This document shows positions 1 to 8,565 of a DNA stretch of 64,000 nucleotides, in pieces; positions within the stretch are counted from its first letter, which is position 1, and each line of letters begins with the position of its first letter. The position numbers were made by a program, and so were the translations under genes. The notes beneath the pieces are model-generated. The model made no database searches and was not told where the DNA came from. It worked only from the letters and a program-made list of their open reading frames with translations. Where the stretch lies: assembly GCF_029265375.1 (NCBI RefSeq), contig NZ_JAJUJJ010000008.1, positions 35,168 through 99,167 on the forward strand, given 5' to 3'. This stretch comes from Nesterenkonia sp. (lineage in GTDB: Bacteria > Actinomycetota > Actinomycetes > Actinomycetales > Micrococcaceae).

Positions 1-52
1 GCATACCCACCGCCAGCAGGATCAGCGCGACCTCCAGAGTGATCTCTGACAT
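1..52 (-). CDS. mrpF: Na+/H+ antiporter subunit MrpF (5' end only)
   Basis: Only the first 17 codons lie in the window; the gene runs off the left edge. The visible N-terminus (MSEITLEVALILLAVGM) is hydrophobic after a short polar start, as in MrpF, a small three-TM subunit of the multisubunit Mrp antiporter. Its ATG overlaps the mrpE stop codon by one base (TGATG), so it is translationally coupled to mrpE. The identification rests mainly on its place directly after mrpE in the standard Mrp gene order. Confidence 0.75.
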   Translation of the reverse strand, partial: MSEITLEVALILLAVGM

Positions 53-480
53 CAGTCCTCACCGTCTTCCGACGGTTCGGCCGGAGTGACCACCGGAGCT
101 TCGACCGGCCGCGTCAGGTCCCCCGGCTGGCGGCGCATGGCGCCGAGCATACGGTCCTCCATCTCCTGGATCTCGGCCACCAGCTCCTCGCGGGAGTCCA
201 CAAACATCCCGTGGATGTAGAGGATCTGGTGCTCGCGGGAGATGGTCAGCGTCAGGGTCCCCGGGGTGAGGGTGATCAGGCTTGAGATCAGGGCCCACTC
301 GGCCTCGGACCGGCTGGCCGCGGGCACCGCGATGATGGCCGGGTGCATCTTCTGCCGACCCCGGGGGCGCAGCACATCAGCGGTGACCCGGGCGTTGGCC
401 AGCAGAAACTCCTTGGCGTACCAGACCAGGAAGGTGACCACCCGCCAGGGCCACAGCGCCGTCGACGTGGTGCTGGACAT
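52..480 (-). CDS. mrpE: Na+/H+ antiporter subunit MrpE (MnhE)
   Basis: 142 aa, slightly shorter than typical MrpE (about 160 aa). MrpE is a small membrane subunit of the Mrp complex, which exchanges cytoplasmic Na+ for protons. One hydrophobic segment (about residues 10-30) is followed by the family-typical stretch with RVTADVLRPRGR and HPAIIAVP and a soluble tail holding TLTPGTLTLTIS and ILYIHGM, both characteristic of MnhE. The C-terminus is rich in Glu and Pro. It starts 2 bp after the mrpD stop codon and overlaps mrpF by 1 bp, so it is part of one operon. Confidence 0.93.
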   Translation of the reverse strand: MSSTTSTALWPWRVVTFLVWYAKEFLLANARVTADVLRPRGRQKMHPAIIAVPAASRSEAEWALISSLITLTPGTLTLTISREHQILYIHGMFVDSREELVAEIQEMEDRMLGAMRRQPGDLTRPVEAPVVTPAEPSEDGED

Positions 481-482
481 GA

Positions 483-2096
483 CTACGCTCCCTCCACTGC
501 ATCGACGTATCCCTCGAGGTTCAGCAGATTCTCCGCGGCGGTTCCGGCCACATCGAACAGCACTTCAGCGCCCAATCCCAGGCTCAGGGTGACTGCGGCG
601 AGCAGAGCTGCCGGGAGGATCAGCTTCGGCGCGACCCGGACCGGACGCTCCCCGCTGAGCACCCGCATAGTGGCTCTGGTCGGCGGGCCTATGTCCAGGG
701 AGGGCTCCTCGGCCTGGGCCTCGACCCTGAGGTAGCGCTTTCCGTGGATGGCGGTCTGGTAGGTCAGCGCCCGCTCCTCCAGTCCCTCAGGCTCGGGGCC
801 CATGAACACGCGGGTCCAGATGAGCATCATGGCCGCCATCGACAGCACACTGACCACCACAGCCACCACGGCCAGCCACAGGTGACCGGCGTCGATGGTG
901 GCGCCGATGAGGGTGAACTTGGCGACGAACCCGGAGAACGGCGGCAGGCCGACCAGGGAGAGCGCCCCGATCATGAACACGGCGGCCACAAAGGGTTCGC
1001 GCCGCATCATCCCGCCCAGCCGCTGCAGCTCAGAGGTGCCGTAGGTCTCCTCCAGAGCACCCACCGACAGGAAGAGCGAGGCCTTGACGATCATATGGTG
1101 CAGCAGATAGAAGATCGCCGCGGTCAGGCCGAACAGGGTGAACAGCCCGACGCCGATCATGATGTAGCCGACATGGCTGATCATGTGGAACACCAGGATT
1201 GACCGCCCCGTGGTCTCCCCCAGAGCGCCGAGCACACCGATCACCATGGTCAGCGCGGCGATGCCCAGCAGAACCCAGAGGAACCGCGAGTCGCCGTCGA
1301 ACACCACAGAGTAGATCCGGTAGATCGCGTAGAGCGCCACCTTGGTGTGCACCCCGGAGAACAGCGCGGTGACTGCCGGGGAGGTCATCGGATAGGTGCG
1401 GGTGAGCCAGCCGTGAGCGGGCACGACGGCGGCTTTGATGGCGATCGCCGAGAGCACCACGCCGGCTGCCACTGCCACTGCGGGGTCCTCCGAGGCGGCC
1501 CCCTGCAGCTGAGCCAGGTTGACGGTGCCGGCGGTGGCGTAGACCAGGCCGACGCCGCTGAGCAGCAGCGTGGAGGCCATGAGGTTCACGGTGACGAAGA
1601 TGCGAGCCCCGTGGGCGCCCAGTTTGGCGCCCATCATGGCCATCAGGCCGTAGGAGGGCAGCAGCATCACTTCGATGAACACGAAGAGGTTGAAGATGTC
1701 CCCGGTCATCAGCGCGCCGGAGATTCCGCCGAACAGGAACAGCACGAAGGGGTGGTAAAAACGGGCCCGCGCCTCATGGGTGGCAGCGGCGAAGAGCACG
1801 CTGGCGATGCCCAGCACTGCCACGAAGCTCAGCATCAGCGCGGAGAAGGCGTCCACCACGAAGGGGATGGCCACTCCGTAGTCCCACAGCCCCACCTGGT
1901 GGGCCAGTACGGTGCCGTCAGAGGTGACAGCCACCAGCAGCAGTCCGTAGCAGAGGATGGCTGCCAGGGTGGTGAAGCTGATGATGTGCCTCAGCATGCG
2001 CTGGGTGCGCAGGGCCGCGCACAGCGCTCCCAGCAGCAGCGGCACCCCGGCCAGCAGGGGCAGGGTTCCGGGCAGCGTCCCGGTGAGCTGGGTCAC
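483..2096 (-). CDS. mrpD: Na+/H+ antiporter subunit MrpD (MnhD)
   Basis: 537 aa, polytopic membrane protein of the proton-conducting family shared with NADH dehydrogenase subunits ND2/ND4/ND5. The membrane Glu conserved in these transporters is visible in FVFIEVMLLPSYGL, and the channel-lining Lys/His region in AIKAAVVPAHGWLTRTYP. It works with MrpA in the antiporter membrane arm. Its start overlaps the mrpC stop by 4 bp (ATGA). The last 100 residues carry a polar cytoplasmic insertion (YLRVEAQAEEPSLDIG) before the final TM. Confidence 0.95.
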   Translation of the reverse strand: MTQLTGTLPGTLPLLAGVPLLLGALCAALRTQRMLRHIISFTTLAAILCYGLLLVAVTSDGTVLAHQVGLWDYGVAIPFVVDAFSALMLSFVAVLGIASVLFAAATHEARARFYHPFVLFLFGGISGALMTGDIFNLFVFIEVMLLPSYGLMAMMGAKLGAHGARIFVTVNLMASTLLLSGVGLVYATAGTVNLAQLQGAASEDPAVAVAAGVVLSAIAIKAAVVPAHGWLTRTYPMTSPAVTALFSGVHTKVALYAIYRIYSVVFDGDSRFLWVLLGIAALTMVIGVLGALGETTGRSILVFHMISHVGYIMIGVGLFTLFGLTAAIFYLLHHMIVKASLFLSVGALEETYGTSELQRLGGMMRREPFVAAVFMIGALSLVGLPPFSGFVAKFTLIGATIDAGHLWLAVVAVVVSVLSMAAMMLIWTRVFMGPEPEGLEERALTYQTAIHGKRYLRVEAQAEEPSLDIGPPTRATMRVLSGERPVRVAPKLILPAALLAAVTLSLGLGAEVLFDVAGTAAENLLNLEGYVDAVEGA

Positions 2097-2629
2097 TGCT
2101 GCCCTCCTTCGCCTCGTTCATCGTCCAGCCGCTGCTCGGCCCCGTGCTCACCGGCTGCGGCATCGCCGGCAGGCGGCTCCGCTGCGCCGTCGTCCCGCTG
2201 GGCCTGCTCGGCGGGGCGGTCGGGGCCGCTGCCGTGGTGGCTCTGCTCACCGGGCTGGGGCTGGACCGGCACCGAGCCGCTGCGCAGCGCGTGGGCCGTG
2301 GCCACCACCTGAGCCGGGGCCTCATCATTGCCCTCAGTGTCGTCATCGGTGGTGGTGGTGATCGCCAGGGTCAGCATGAACATGGTGATGGCGAAGGCGA
2401 TGACGATTGCGGTGAGCACGAACGCCTGCGGCAGCGGGTCAGCCCGGTCGCCGGCCTCGTTGGAGACGAACGGCAGCCCCCGGTATGCGGTGTTGCCGGC
2501 GGAGAACAGCACCAGATTGGCGGCATGGGAGATCAGCACGAAGCCGAGGATGATGCGCACCATCCCGCGCTGCATGAACAGGTAGACCGCGGCTGCTGTG
2601 AGCAGCCCCACCATCACTGCGGTACTCAT
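2093..2629 (-). CDS. mrpC: Na+/H+ antiporter subunit MrpC with acidic C-terminal tail
   Basis: 178 aa. The first ~110 residues match MrpC, a NuoK-like three-TM subunit: MVGLLTAAAVYLFMQRGMVR, LISHAANLVLFSAG, and PLPQAFVLTAIVIAFAITMF. The remaining ~65 residues form a soluble tail rich in Asp, Glu, Gln, Pro and Gly, absent from ordinary ~113-aa MrpC. It overlaps mrpA upstream and mrpD downstream by 4 bp each. The tail overlaps no neighbouring gene beyond the coupling bases, so it appears real, but its role is unknown. Confidence 0.93.
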   Translation of the reverse strand: MSTAVMVGLLTAAAVYLFMQRGMVRIILGFVLISHAANLVLFSAGNTAYRGLPFVSNEAGDRADPLPQAFVLTAIVIAFAITMFMLTLAITTTTDDDTEGNDEAPAQVVATAHALRSGSVPVQPQPGEQSHHGSGPDRPAEQAQRDDGAAEPPAGDAAAGEHGAEQRLDDERGEGGQQ

Positions 2630-5589
2630 TGCTGCTGATCCCCCTTCCCGCGGGCCCGCTGGCCGTACAGTTCGACTTCGGCAACCTGCGGGGGCACGTC
2701 ACCGGGGTCTGCGCCGACGGCCCCTGCACCGGCGTCCTGCTGCGGCAGACCGTGGGACCGCTGGTAGGCCTTCAGCAGCTCGGCGGGATAGCGCTGGGCC
2801 TGCCCCAGCCTGTCCAGGGCCACCAGGACTGTGCCGATGACCGCCAGGTAGATGCCCACGTCAAAGACCAGTGCAGTGGTGAAGTGGTAGTGGCCGCCCC
2901 AGGGAAGCGGGATGTCCCAGGTGAGCGGGGTGAGGAAGGAGCCGCCGAACAGGCCGGCAAGACCTGTGCCGGCGCCGATCAGGATTCCTCCGACGATCAC
3001 CAGGGCGTAGTCCCAGCGCAGCTTGACCGCCGAGTCCGAGGGCGCCACCAGGTAGCGCAGGGCGAAGAAGCCGCCGGCCACCAGGGCGGCGATGAATCCG
3101 CCGCCGGGCTCGTAGTGTCCGCGAACCAGCAGGACCAGTGAGAACAGCACGATCAGCGGGGCGACCCAATTGAAGACGCTGCGCATGGCGGTGGTGTTGT
3201 TCTCGGCATCGCCCAGGGGCGTGCCCTCCCACCATTTGGCCTGCTCCGAGCGGTTGTCCGAGGTGGAGAACGCCGAGTTGAGCACCGCAAGAATCGCGAA
3301 GCCGGCGATTCCCAGCACGGTGAGCTCCCCAAAGGTGTCCAGGGCGCGGAAGTCGACCAGGATGGAGTTGACCATATTGTCAGCCCCGGTCTGGTCGTAG
3401 GTGTTCTCCAGGTAGTAGCGGGCCACCTCATGCTGGCCACGGCGTCCGGTCAGGGCATAGGTGGCGGTGAAGGCCATCAGCCCGAAGCCCGCGGCCACCA
3501 GGGCCGCCAGCACGGTCCGGGACCGCCGCACCCGGTGGAAGGTCGAGGGCAGCTTGCGCAGCACCAGCACCAAGATCACCACGGTGAGGATCTCCACCAG
3601 CAGCTGAGTCAGCCCCACGTCGATGGCGCCGAGGGTGAAGTAGTAGGCCGAGACGATGAACCCGGCTCCGCCGGCGAGCACGACGGCGGCCGCCCGGTTC
3701 GTGGTGATCACGGCACCGGCCAGCAGGACCACCATCAGTGCGATGAAGAGCCAGTCAGCGGTGCGCGTGCTGCCCGGCTCCAGCTCGCCCACTGCTGGGG
3801 CGGCGATCAGGCCTGCGATGAGCAGTCCCACCAGCATCAGGCCCGGAGCCGTCAGATGCAGGCCGTGCATATCGGTGCGGGTCAGATCCCCGGCGCGCCG
3901 GCCCAGTCGGATGAGCATCTCCCGGATGCCCTCCACCGCCTGCACACCGGTGAACGGCAGGATCCGACGCGGCACCACAGAGTCCACGCGGGTGCGGGCA
4001 AGCACCGCCGCCAGGCCGATGCCCATGATGACTGCCGAGAGCATCAGGTCCGTGCTCAGACCGCCCCACAGGTGGAAGTGGGAGGTGTAGTCGGTGCCCG
4101 ATGCGGCGCGGGCTGCGGCCGTGACCACCCCGTCGAGCAGCTGCGGCACAATCCCCAGGACCGCACCGGCAGCGGCGGGCAGCATGGCCGGCAGCCAGAA
4201 GGCGGCAGGGGCCTCCTTTGCCGCGTCGGTCTCCATCGGCCGCTGCGGCTCATCCTGAGCGCCGGCGCCGCTGTAGCGGGTGAAGATGCCCAGCACGATC
4301 CGCCCGCAGTAGGCGAAGGTCCCTACGGCAGCCAGCACGCCCAGCAGCGTCACCGTCCAGGTCAGTCCGGAGCCGAAGCTGCCGTCCTCGCCGGCGGAGA
4401 GGAAGCCCTTGAGCAGGTTCTCCTTGGATACGAAGCCCAGCATCGGCGGCACACCGGCCATGGACAGGGCAGCCACGCCGGTGATCGCGAAGCTGACCGG
4501 CATGGTGCGCCGCAGGCCGTTGAGCACCCGGATATCGCGCGAGCCGGCCTGACCCTCCACGATGCCGACCATCATGAACAGGGTGGCCTTGAACAGCGCA
4601 TGGGCGATCACATGGATCACGGCGGCCGAGAGTGCGGTGGGAGTGCCGACGCCGATCATCGCCACCAGGAATCCCAGCTGGGAGACGGTGGAGAAGGCCA
4701 TGATCTCTTTGATGTCGTGGCGCTGCAGCGCGAAGAGCGCGCCGATCAGCGCTGTGATGAGTCCGCTGGTCAGCAGCATCGCCTGCCACAGCGCCACATC
4801 GTGGAAGACCGGGGAGAACCGCAGCAGCAGGTAGACGCCTGCCTTGACCATCGCGGCCGCGTGCAGATAGGCGGAGACGGGTGCGGGGGCGACCATCGCG
4901 TCGGGCAGCCACATATGGAAGGGGAACTGCGCGGACTTGGTGAAGGCCGCCAGCGCCACCAGCACTGCCACCACGGCGGTGAATCCCGGGTCCTGCTGCC
5001 AGACGTCATGCTGCAGGGCTTCGGAGATTCTGGAGGTGCCGGTGGCGGAGATGATCATCAGGGCCGCCATCAGCAGCCCCAGGCCGCCGCCCATGGTGAT
5101 CAGCAGAGTGCGCTGGGCCGGCGCCGGGGCTTTGTCCCCGGAGCGGTTGATCAGGAAGAAGGAGCACAGCGTGGTGAACTCCCAGAAGACGAACAGCAGG
5201 ATGAGATCATCGGCCAGCACCATGCCGGACATTGAGAAGACGAACAGCAGCATCCACACGTAGTAGTCGCCGGTCTTCTTTCCGGGGGCGAAGTAGCGGG
5301 CGCTGTAGGCCATCACCAGGGCGCCGATGAGCAGCACCAGCAGCAGGAAGACCATGGCCACCCCGTCCAGGCGCAGCGAGATGCCGACACCGGCGCTGGG
5401 GATCCAGGGCAGATGCTCGGCGGTGATCTCTCCGGCGGCCACACCGGGCAGCCAGGGCAGAGTCAGCCCGCCCAGCACGGCCAGCACAGCGGCGGCGAAC
5501 CAGCCGGTGTCACGCTTCAGCACGCGGTGCAGGGCGGCGGCTGCCGGAACCAGCAGCAGGGTGAGGAAGAGGAGGACCATCAGAGTCAC
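2626..5589 (-). CDS. mrpA: Na+/H+ antiporter subunit MrpA with fused MrpB domain
   Basis: 987 aa, the largest Mrp subunit and first structural gene of the operon. The N-terminal ~500 residues are NuoL-like: FWEFTTLCSFFLIN carries the conserved membrane Glu, and FHMWLPDAMVAPAPVSAYLH with AAMVKAG the conserved Lys region. The C-terminal part continues into an MrpB-type domain (VRGHYEPGGGFIAALVAGG), so A and B are fused, as is usual in actinobacteria. I chose the GTG at 5589 because AAGGAGG lies about 10 nt upstream; the ATG nine bases downstream is too far from it. The GTG overlaps the stop of a 25-codon leader ORF by 4 bp. Confidence 0.95.
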   Translation of the reverse strand: MTLMVLLFLTLLLVPAAAALHRVLKRDTGWFAAAVLAVLGGLTLPWLPGVAAGEITAEHLPWIPSAGVGISLRLDGVAMVFLLLVLLIGALVMAYSARYFAPGKKTGDYYVWMLLFVFSMSGMVLADDLILLFVFWEFTTLCSFFLINRSGDKAPAPAQRTLLITMGGGLGLLMAALMIISATGTSRISEALQHDVWQQDPGFTAVVAVLVALAAFTKSAQFPFHMWLPDAMVAPAPVSAYLHAAAMVKAGVYLLLRFSPVFHDVALWQAMLLTSGLITALIGALFALQRHDIKEIMAFSTVSQLGFLVAMIGVGTPTALSAAVIHVIAHALFKATLFMMVGIVEGQAGSRDIRVLNGLRRTMPVSFAITGVAALSMAGVPPMLGFVSKENLLKGFLSAGEDGSFGSGLTWTVTLLGVLAAVGTFAYCGRIVLGIFTRYSGAGAQDEPQRPMETDAAKEAPAAFWLPAMLPAAAGAVLGIVPQLLDGVVTAAARAASGTDYTSHFHLWGGLSTDLMLSAVIMGIGLAAVLARTRVDSVVPRRILPFTGVQAVEGIREMLIRLGRRAGDLTRTDMHGLHLTAPGLMLVGLLIAGLIAAPAVGELEPGSTRTADWLFIALMVVLLAGAVITTNRAAAVVLAGGAGFIVSAYYFTLGAIDVGLTQLLVEILTVVILVLVLRKLPSTFHRVRRSRTVLAALVAAGFGLMAFTATYALTGRRGQHEVARYYLENTYDQTGADNMVNSILVDFRALDTFGELTVLGIAGFAILAVLNSAFSTSDNRSEQAKWWEGTPLGDAENNTTAMRSVFNWVAPLIVLFSLVLLVRGHYEPGGGFIAALVAGGFFALRYLVAPSDSAVKLRWDYALVIVGGILIGAGTGLAGLFGGSFLTPLTWDIPLPWGGHYHFTTALVFDVGIYLAVIGTVLVALDRLGQAQRYPAELLKAYQRSHGLPQQDAGAGAVGADPGDVPPQVAEVELYGQRARGKGDQQQ

Positions 5590-5663
5590 TGATCAGCAGC
5601 CTCCTTGCGCACGTCGGCTGCCGACCGCCGCGCCAACGGCCACGGCAGCAGCGAGGTCTCCAT
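5586..5663 (-). CDS. 25-residue leader ORF coupled to mrpA
   Basis: A short ORF (ATG at 5663) preceded by AGGAGG 7 nt upstream ends in TGA sharing four bases with the mrpA start (GTGA), the same overlap geometry used between the other mrp genes. The peptide starts METSLLPWPLARR and is otherwise unremarkable. The mrpA Shine-Dalgarno lies inside this ORF, so ribosomes translating it would pass over the mrpA initiation region. This is seen in the sequence; that it is translated and regulates mrpA is inference. It could also be a chance ORF. Confidence 0.45.
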   Translation of the reverse strand: METSLLPWPLARRSAADVRKEAADQ

Positions 5664-5803
5664 CAGGCGGCCTCCTGGGCAGTCGGGGTCCTGCATCGGT
5701 CAGATGCCGAGAGTGCATCCTACCCAGGCCCGCGTGAACCCCAGGTGACACAGCCTTCTCAGCTCGCCGACCAGACTTCCCGGCACACCAGATTGTTCCC
5801 CCG

Positions 5804-5833
5804 ACTATATCCACAGCGGATTCCCTCCAGCAA
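5804..5833 (-). promoter_or_regulatory. Candidate sigma-A promoter for the mrp operon
   Basis: On the minus strand TTGCTG (5828-5833) and TATAGT (5804-5809) are separated by 18 bp, close to the housekeeping consensus. It lies just after the stop of the upstream SOD-like gene and about 140 nt before the leader ORF of the mrp operon, in the only sizeable noncoding gap there. The remaining gap (5664-5803) shows nothing else I can name. Confidence 0.5.
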
Positions 5834-5849
5834 AGTGCTGTGAGACCGC

Positions 5850-6848
5850 TCACTGGTCTCCGCCGCTGGGCTCCAGCACTCCGCAGCCGACACGGTCGCC
5901 GGTGTCCCCGGTGGTCCGTGAGACCTCATCGGGCCCGTAGGGGGCATAGCGCTGCGGAATATTTCCGTGGTGGTCGGCCGCGGTGTAGATGATCACCGCG
6001 GCGCCGTCGCCGTCCAGCAGCAGCTCCTCGGTCAGCCGGTGGGAGATGGTCTCCAGGTAGCCGGTGCGGTCCTCATTGATCAGCAGGTTCGGCAGCGCCC
6101 CGGCGCGCTCGGGACGGTCGATCTCCGCTTCGGGGTCGGTCTGCGGCGGCGGCGCGGTCGCCCCGGGCTGGGACTGCAGGTAGGCGGCTGGGCGGATCAC
6201 TGCACCGGAGGCCTGGGGCGCGGCGGAGCCCCCGGGAGCTTCGGCTCCCTGCGGCGGTGCCGGGTGCCCCTGGTCCTCGCCAGTGCCCGGCTGGCCAGTA
6301 CCGGGCTGCTCTGTGCTGGGCTGTTCTGTGGTGGGCTGGCCAGGTTCTGCCTGGTCGGTGGTGTCCTCCTGCGAGTTCTCCGGCACCCCCTCTTCGGCCG
6401 GTGGGGTCTCGGCCAGCTCGTCCTCACCTTCCACGGTGCCCAGATCTTCCTCCGGGCTGCCGGCCAGCAGCTCCCCTGCGGAGAGGAAATCGCCGATCTG
6501 GCCGAACTCGTCGGCCGAGGCAATTTCGCAGACTCCGGTCTCGTGAATGCCGATTCCGCGGAACCCCGGGGTGAGGCTGTGCACTTCGGCGGCGATGCGC
6601 ACACCCTCCTCCGTGTGGGAGGCGGTCACCGTTCCCAGCGGGTTGCCGGCCTGATCGGTGATCTCAGCTTCGGCGAAGACCTCTTCCTCCTGCACCTGTT
6701 CCTGCTGGTCTTCGGCCTGCTGATCGGCCTCGGCGTTCTCCGGCGCGGCGGTCGGTTCGGTGCCGGCGTCGTCGTCATCTGCTCCGCAGGAGCTGACCAG
6801 CAGCGCAGTGGCTGCGGCCAGCACGAGGGCACGGTGGGATCTGTTCAT
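5850..6848 (-). CDS. Cu/Zn superoxide dismutase-like lipoprotein, metal ligands apparently lost
   Basis: 332 aa. Signal peptide with lipobox LVSSC (Cys21) predicts an exported lipoprotein. The SodC fold is recognisable: GFRGIGIHETGVCE corresponds to the copper-ligand loop, DFLSAGELLAG to the zinc loop, and GDTGDRVGCGVL to the C-terminal disulfide region. However, the first His of the copper HxH pair is Gly, the histidines of the zinc loop are absent, and the last copper His (normally VIHA) is Tyr (IIYTAAD). A ~110-residue Pro/Glu/Gln/Thr/Gly-rich insert with repeated TEQPxT/TGQPG units interrupts the domain. A structural or metal-chaperone role is possible; classical dismutase activity seems unlikely. 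TATGCT 8 nt before the ATG may be its -10. Confidence 0.8.
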   Translation of the reverse strand: MNRSHRALVLAAATALLVSSCGADDDDAGTEPTAAPENAEADQQAEDQQEQVQEEEVFAEAEITDQAGNPLGTVTASHTEEGVRIAAEVHSLTPGFRGIGIHETGVCEIASADEFGQIGDFLSAGELLAGSPEEDLGTVEGEDELAETPPAEEGVPENSQEDTTDQAEPGQPTTEQPSTEQPGTGQPGTGEDQGHPAPPQGAEAPGGSAAPQASGAVIRPAAYLQSQPGATAPPPQTDPEAEIDRPERAGALPNLLINEDRTGYLETISHRLTEELLLDGDGAAVIIYTAADHHGNIPQRYAPYGPDEVSRTTGDTGDRVGCGVLEPSGGDQ

Positions 6849-6910
6849 GACCGCCCAGCATAATCTCTCGGTCTGGACCCCAGCACCGGCCCGGGGCTGC
6901 CCGCCTGAGC

Positions 6911-7894
6911 TCAGGAGAAGAAGAAGCGCACCAGGTGGAAGAACACCGGCGCGGCGAAAGCCAGGGAGTCCAGCCTGTCCATGATTCCGCCGTGGCCGGA
7001 GATCAGGCTGCCGAAGTCTTTGATGCCGCGGTCGCGCTTGATCGCACTCATCACCAGACCTCCGGCGAAGCCCATAACGCAGGAGACCAGCGCCAGGGCC
7101 GCGGCCTGCAGCGGAGTGAACGGAGTGATCCACCACAGTGCCGCACCCAGGGCCGTGGCCGAAAGGACCCCGCCGATGAACCCCTCCCAGGTCTTATTCG
7201 GGCTCACCCGCGGCGCGATCGGATGCCGCCCGATGGTCTTGCCCCAGATGTACTGCAGCACATCGGATCCCTGCACCACCAGCAGCAGGAACAGCAGCAG
7301 CTGGGCGCCGGCGGCTCCTCCGGCGCCCGGGGGTGAACCCTCGGCGGCCTCGCGGCCGAATTCCATGGCCACCGGGAGCTGCAGCAGGGCTGGGGCGTAG
7401 CTGATGGCGTAGACGCTGACCATCAGCGCCCACTGGATGGTGGCCGTGCGCTGCAGGAACCCATCGGTCTGGCCGGCCAGCGCGTTGCGCGCCGGCAGGA
7501 ACAGGAACGCGTAGACCGGGATGAAGACGCTGAACATCCCGTACCAGTGCTCCCAGACGAACCAGTAGTGCACCGCCGGGATGATGAACACCATCCAGAC
7601 CAGCACCTTATGGTCCCCGCGCCGAGTCGGTGAGATGGTCACAAACTCGCGCAGCGCCAACAGGCTGATCAGCAGGAACAGCAGCACCGTGGCGGTCTCC
7701 CCCACCGCCAGCACCGCGCCGATCAGGCCGGCCATCAGCCACCAGGCGGCGATGCGCTGCTTGAGGTTGATGATCACTCCGGTGGGTCCGATCCGGCGCC
7801 CCAGCAGCCAGGCGATGAGTGTGGCGATGACCAGCACCGCGCCGACTCCGGCCAGCAGAGCCAGTGACGTCGAATCCAGCAGCCCGATGCTCAT
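6911..7894 (-). CDS. cdsA: Phosphatidate cytidylyltransferase (CDP-diglyceride synthase)
   Basis: 327 aa, integral membrane enzyme making CDP-diacylglycerol from phosphatidic acid and CTP. About eight hydrophobic segments are visible. The C-terminal family signature is present as KRDRGIKDFGSLISGHGGIMDRLDS, described here as KR..KDFG..SGHGG..DR.DS, preceded by SPNKTWEGFIGG. It overlaps the acyltransferase gene by 4 bp and is third in a three-gene lipid module. Because this copy sits with an acyltransferase and a CDP-alcohol phosphotransferase, it may serve a dedicated phospholipid rather than be the housekeeping CdsA. Confidence 0.93.
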   Translation of the reverse strand: MSIGLLDSTSLALLAGVGAVLVIATLIAWLLGRRIGPTGVIINLKQRIAAWWLMAGLIGAVLAVGETATVLLFLLISLLALREFVTISPTRRGDHKVLVWMVFIIPAVHYWFVWEHWYGMFSVFIPVYAFLFLPARNALAGQTDGFLQRTATIQWALMVSVYAISYAPALLQLPVAMEFGREAAEGSPPGAGGAAGAQLLLFLLLVVQGSDVLQYIWGKTIGRHPIAPRVSPNKTWEGFIGGVLSATALGAALWWITPFTPLQAAALALVSCVMGFAGGLVMSAIKRDRGIKDFGSLISGHGGIMDRLDSLAFAAPVFFHLVRFFFS

Positions 7895-8565
7895 TGCTCA
7901 CCCTGCTGCTGATCCTGCTGGGCCAGCATGCTGATGAGCTGCTCGCGGGCCCGGGTGAGGAAACTGTCCTTGTCCTCCTCAGCTCCCACGTGCATCGCCG
8001 GGGCGAACACCACAGTGGACAGGTGCGGGACCGGCACAATCTCCCCTTTGGGCAGGATGCGCCCAAGATTCGCCAGGGCCACCGGAATCACCGGGATCTG
8101 CCGATTGTGGCAGGCCAGCCGGTACAGCCCGGAGTGGAATTCCGCGATCGTCTCACCGTCGCCGCGGGTGCCCTCCGGGAAGATGATCAGCGAGTCCCCG
8201 GCGTCGAGCACCTGCGTCATCCCGGTGATCTGGCCTTTGGGGCTCACACCGGCGTCACTGCCGCGGGTGCGCGCAGCGGAGGAGCCGTGACGCTCCACCA
8301 GGTAGGCGTTGAAGATTCGTTCTGCCACGCTGCGGCGGAGGCCGGAGCCCCAGTAGTCCTTCGCCGCGATGGGACGGACCCGCTGCTGCAGGTGCTCCGG
8401 CAGAGCTGCCCAGATGGTGAGAAAGTCCAGATGGCTGGAGTGATTGGCGTAGAAGATCGCCTGCTCCAGCTGCGGCAGCGCTGAGGCCTGGTCCACCACA
8501 CGGGCCCCCGCGGCTGCGCTGATGGTGCGCGCCAGGCCCCGGCGGGCCAGCTGGGTGAGCCTCAC
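7891..8565 (-). CDS. plsC: 1-acyl-sn-glycerol-3-phosphate acyltransferase family protein
   Basis: 224 aa. PlsC-type acyltransferase that would transfer a fatty acyl chain to lysophosphatidate or a similar acceptor at the membrane. The catalytic HX4D box is in YANHSSHLDFLTIW and the acceptor-binding block in IIFPEGTRGDG. I start at the GTG at 8565, which overlaps the preceding stop by 4 bp (GTGA); further upstream the frame only shadows the CDP-alcohol phosphotransferase gene. It lies between that gene and cdsA in one coupled operon. Confidence 0.9.
   Translation of the reverse strand: MRLTQLARRGLARTISAAAGARVVDQASALPQLEQAIFYANHSSHLDFLTIWAALPEHLQQRVRPIAAKDYWGSGLRRSVAERIFNAYLVERHGSSAARTRGSDAGVSPKGQITGMTQVLDAGDSLIIFPEGTRGDGETIAEFHSGLYRLACHNRQIPVIPVALANLGRILPKGEIVPVPHLSTVVFAPAMHVGAEEDKDSFLTRAREQLISMLAQQDQQQGEQ

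Noticed and set aside
3430..5235. A 601-codon plus-strand open frame opposite mrpA
   Set aside because: Its His/Gln/Gly/Asp-rich translation is the usual antisense shadow of a GC-rich membrane protein gene, and mrpA is clearly coding on the other strand.
5593..5853. An 86-codon minus-strand open frame upstream of mrpA
   Set aside because: It overlaps the promoter-like element and the leader ORF in another frame, has no ribosome-binding site and no recognisable domain.
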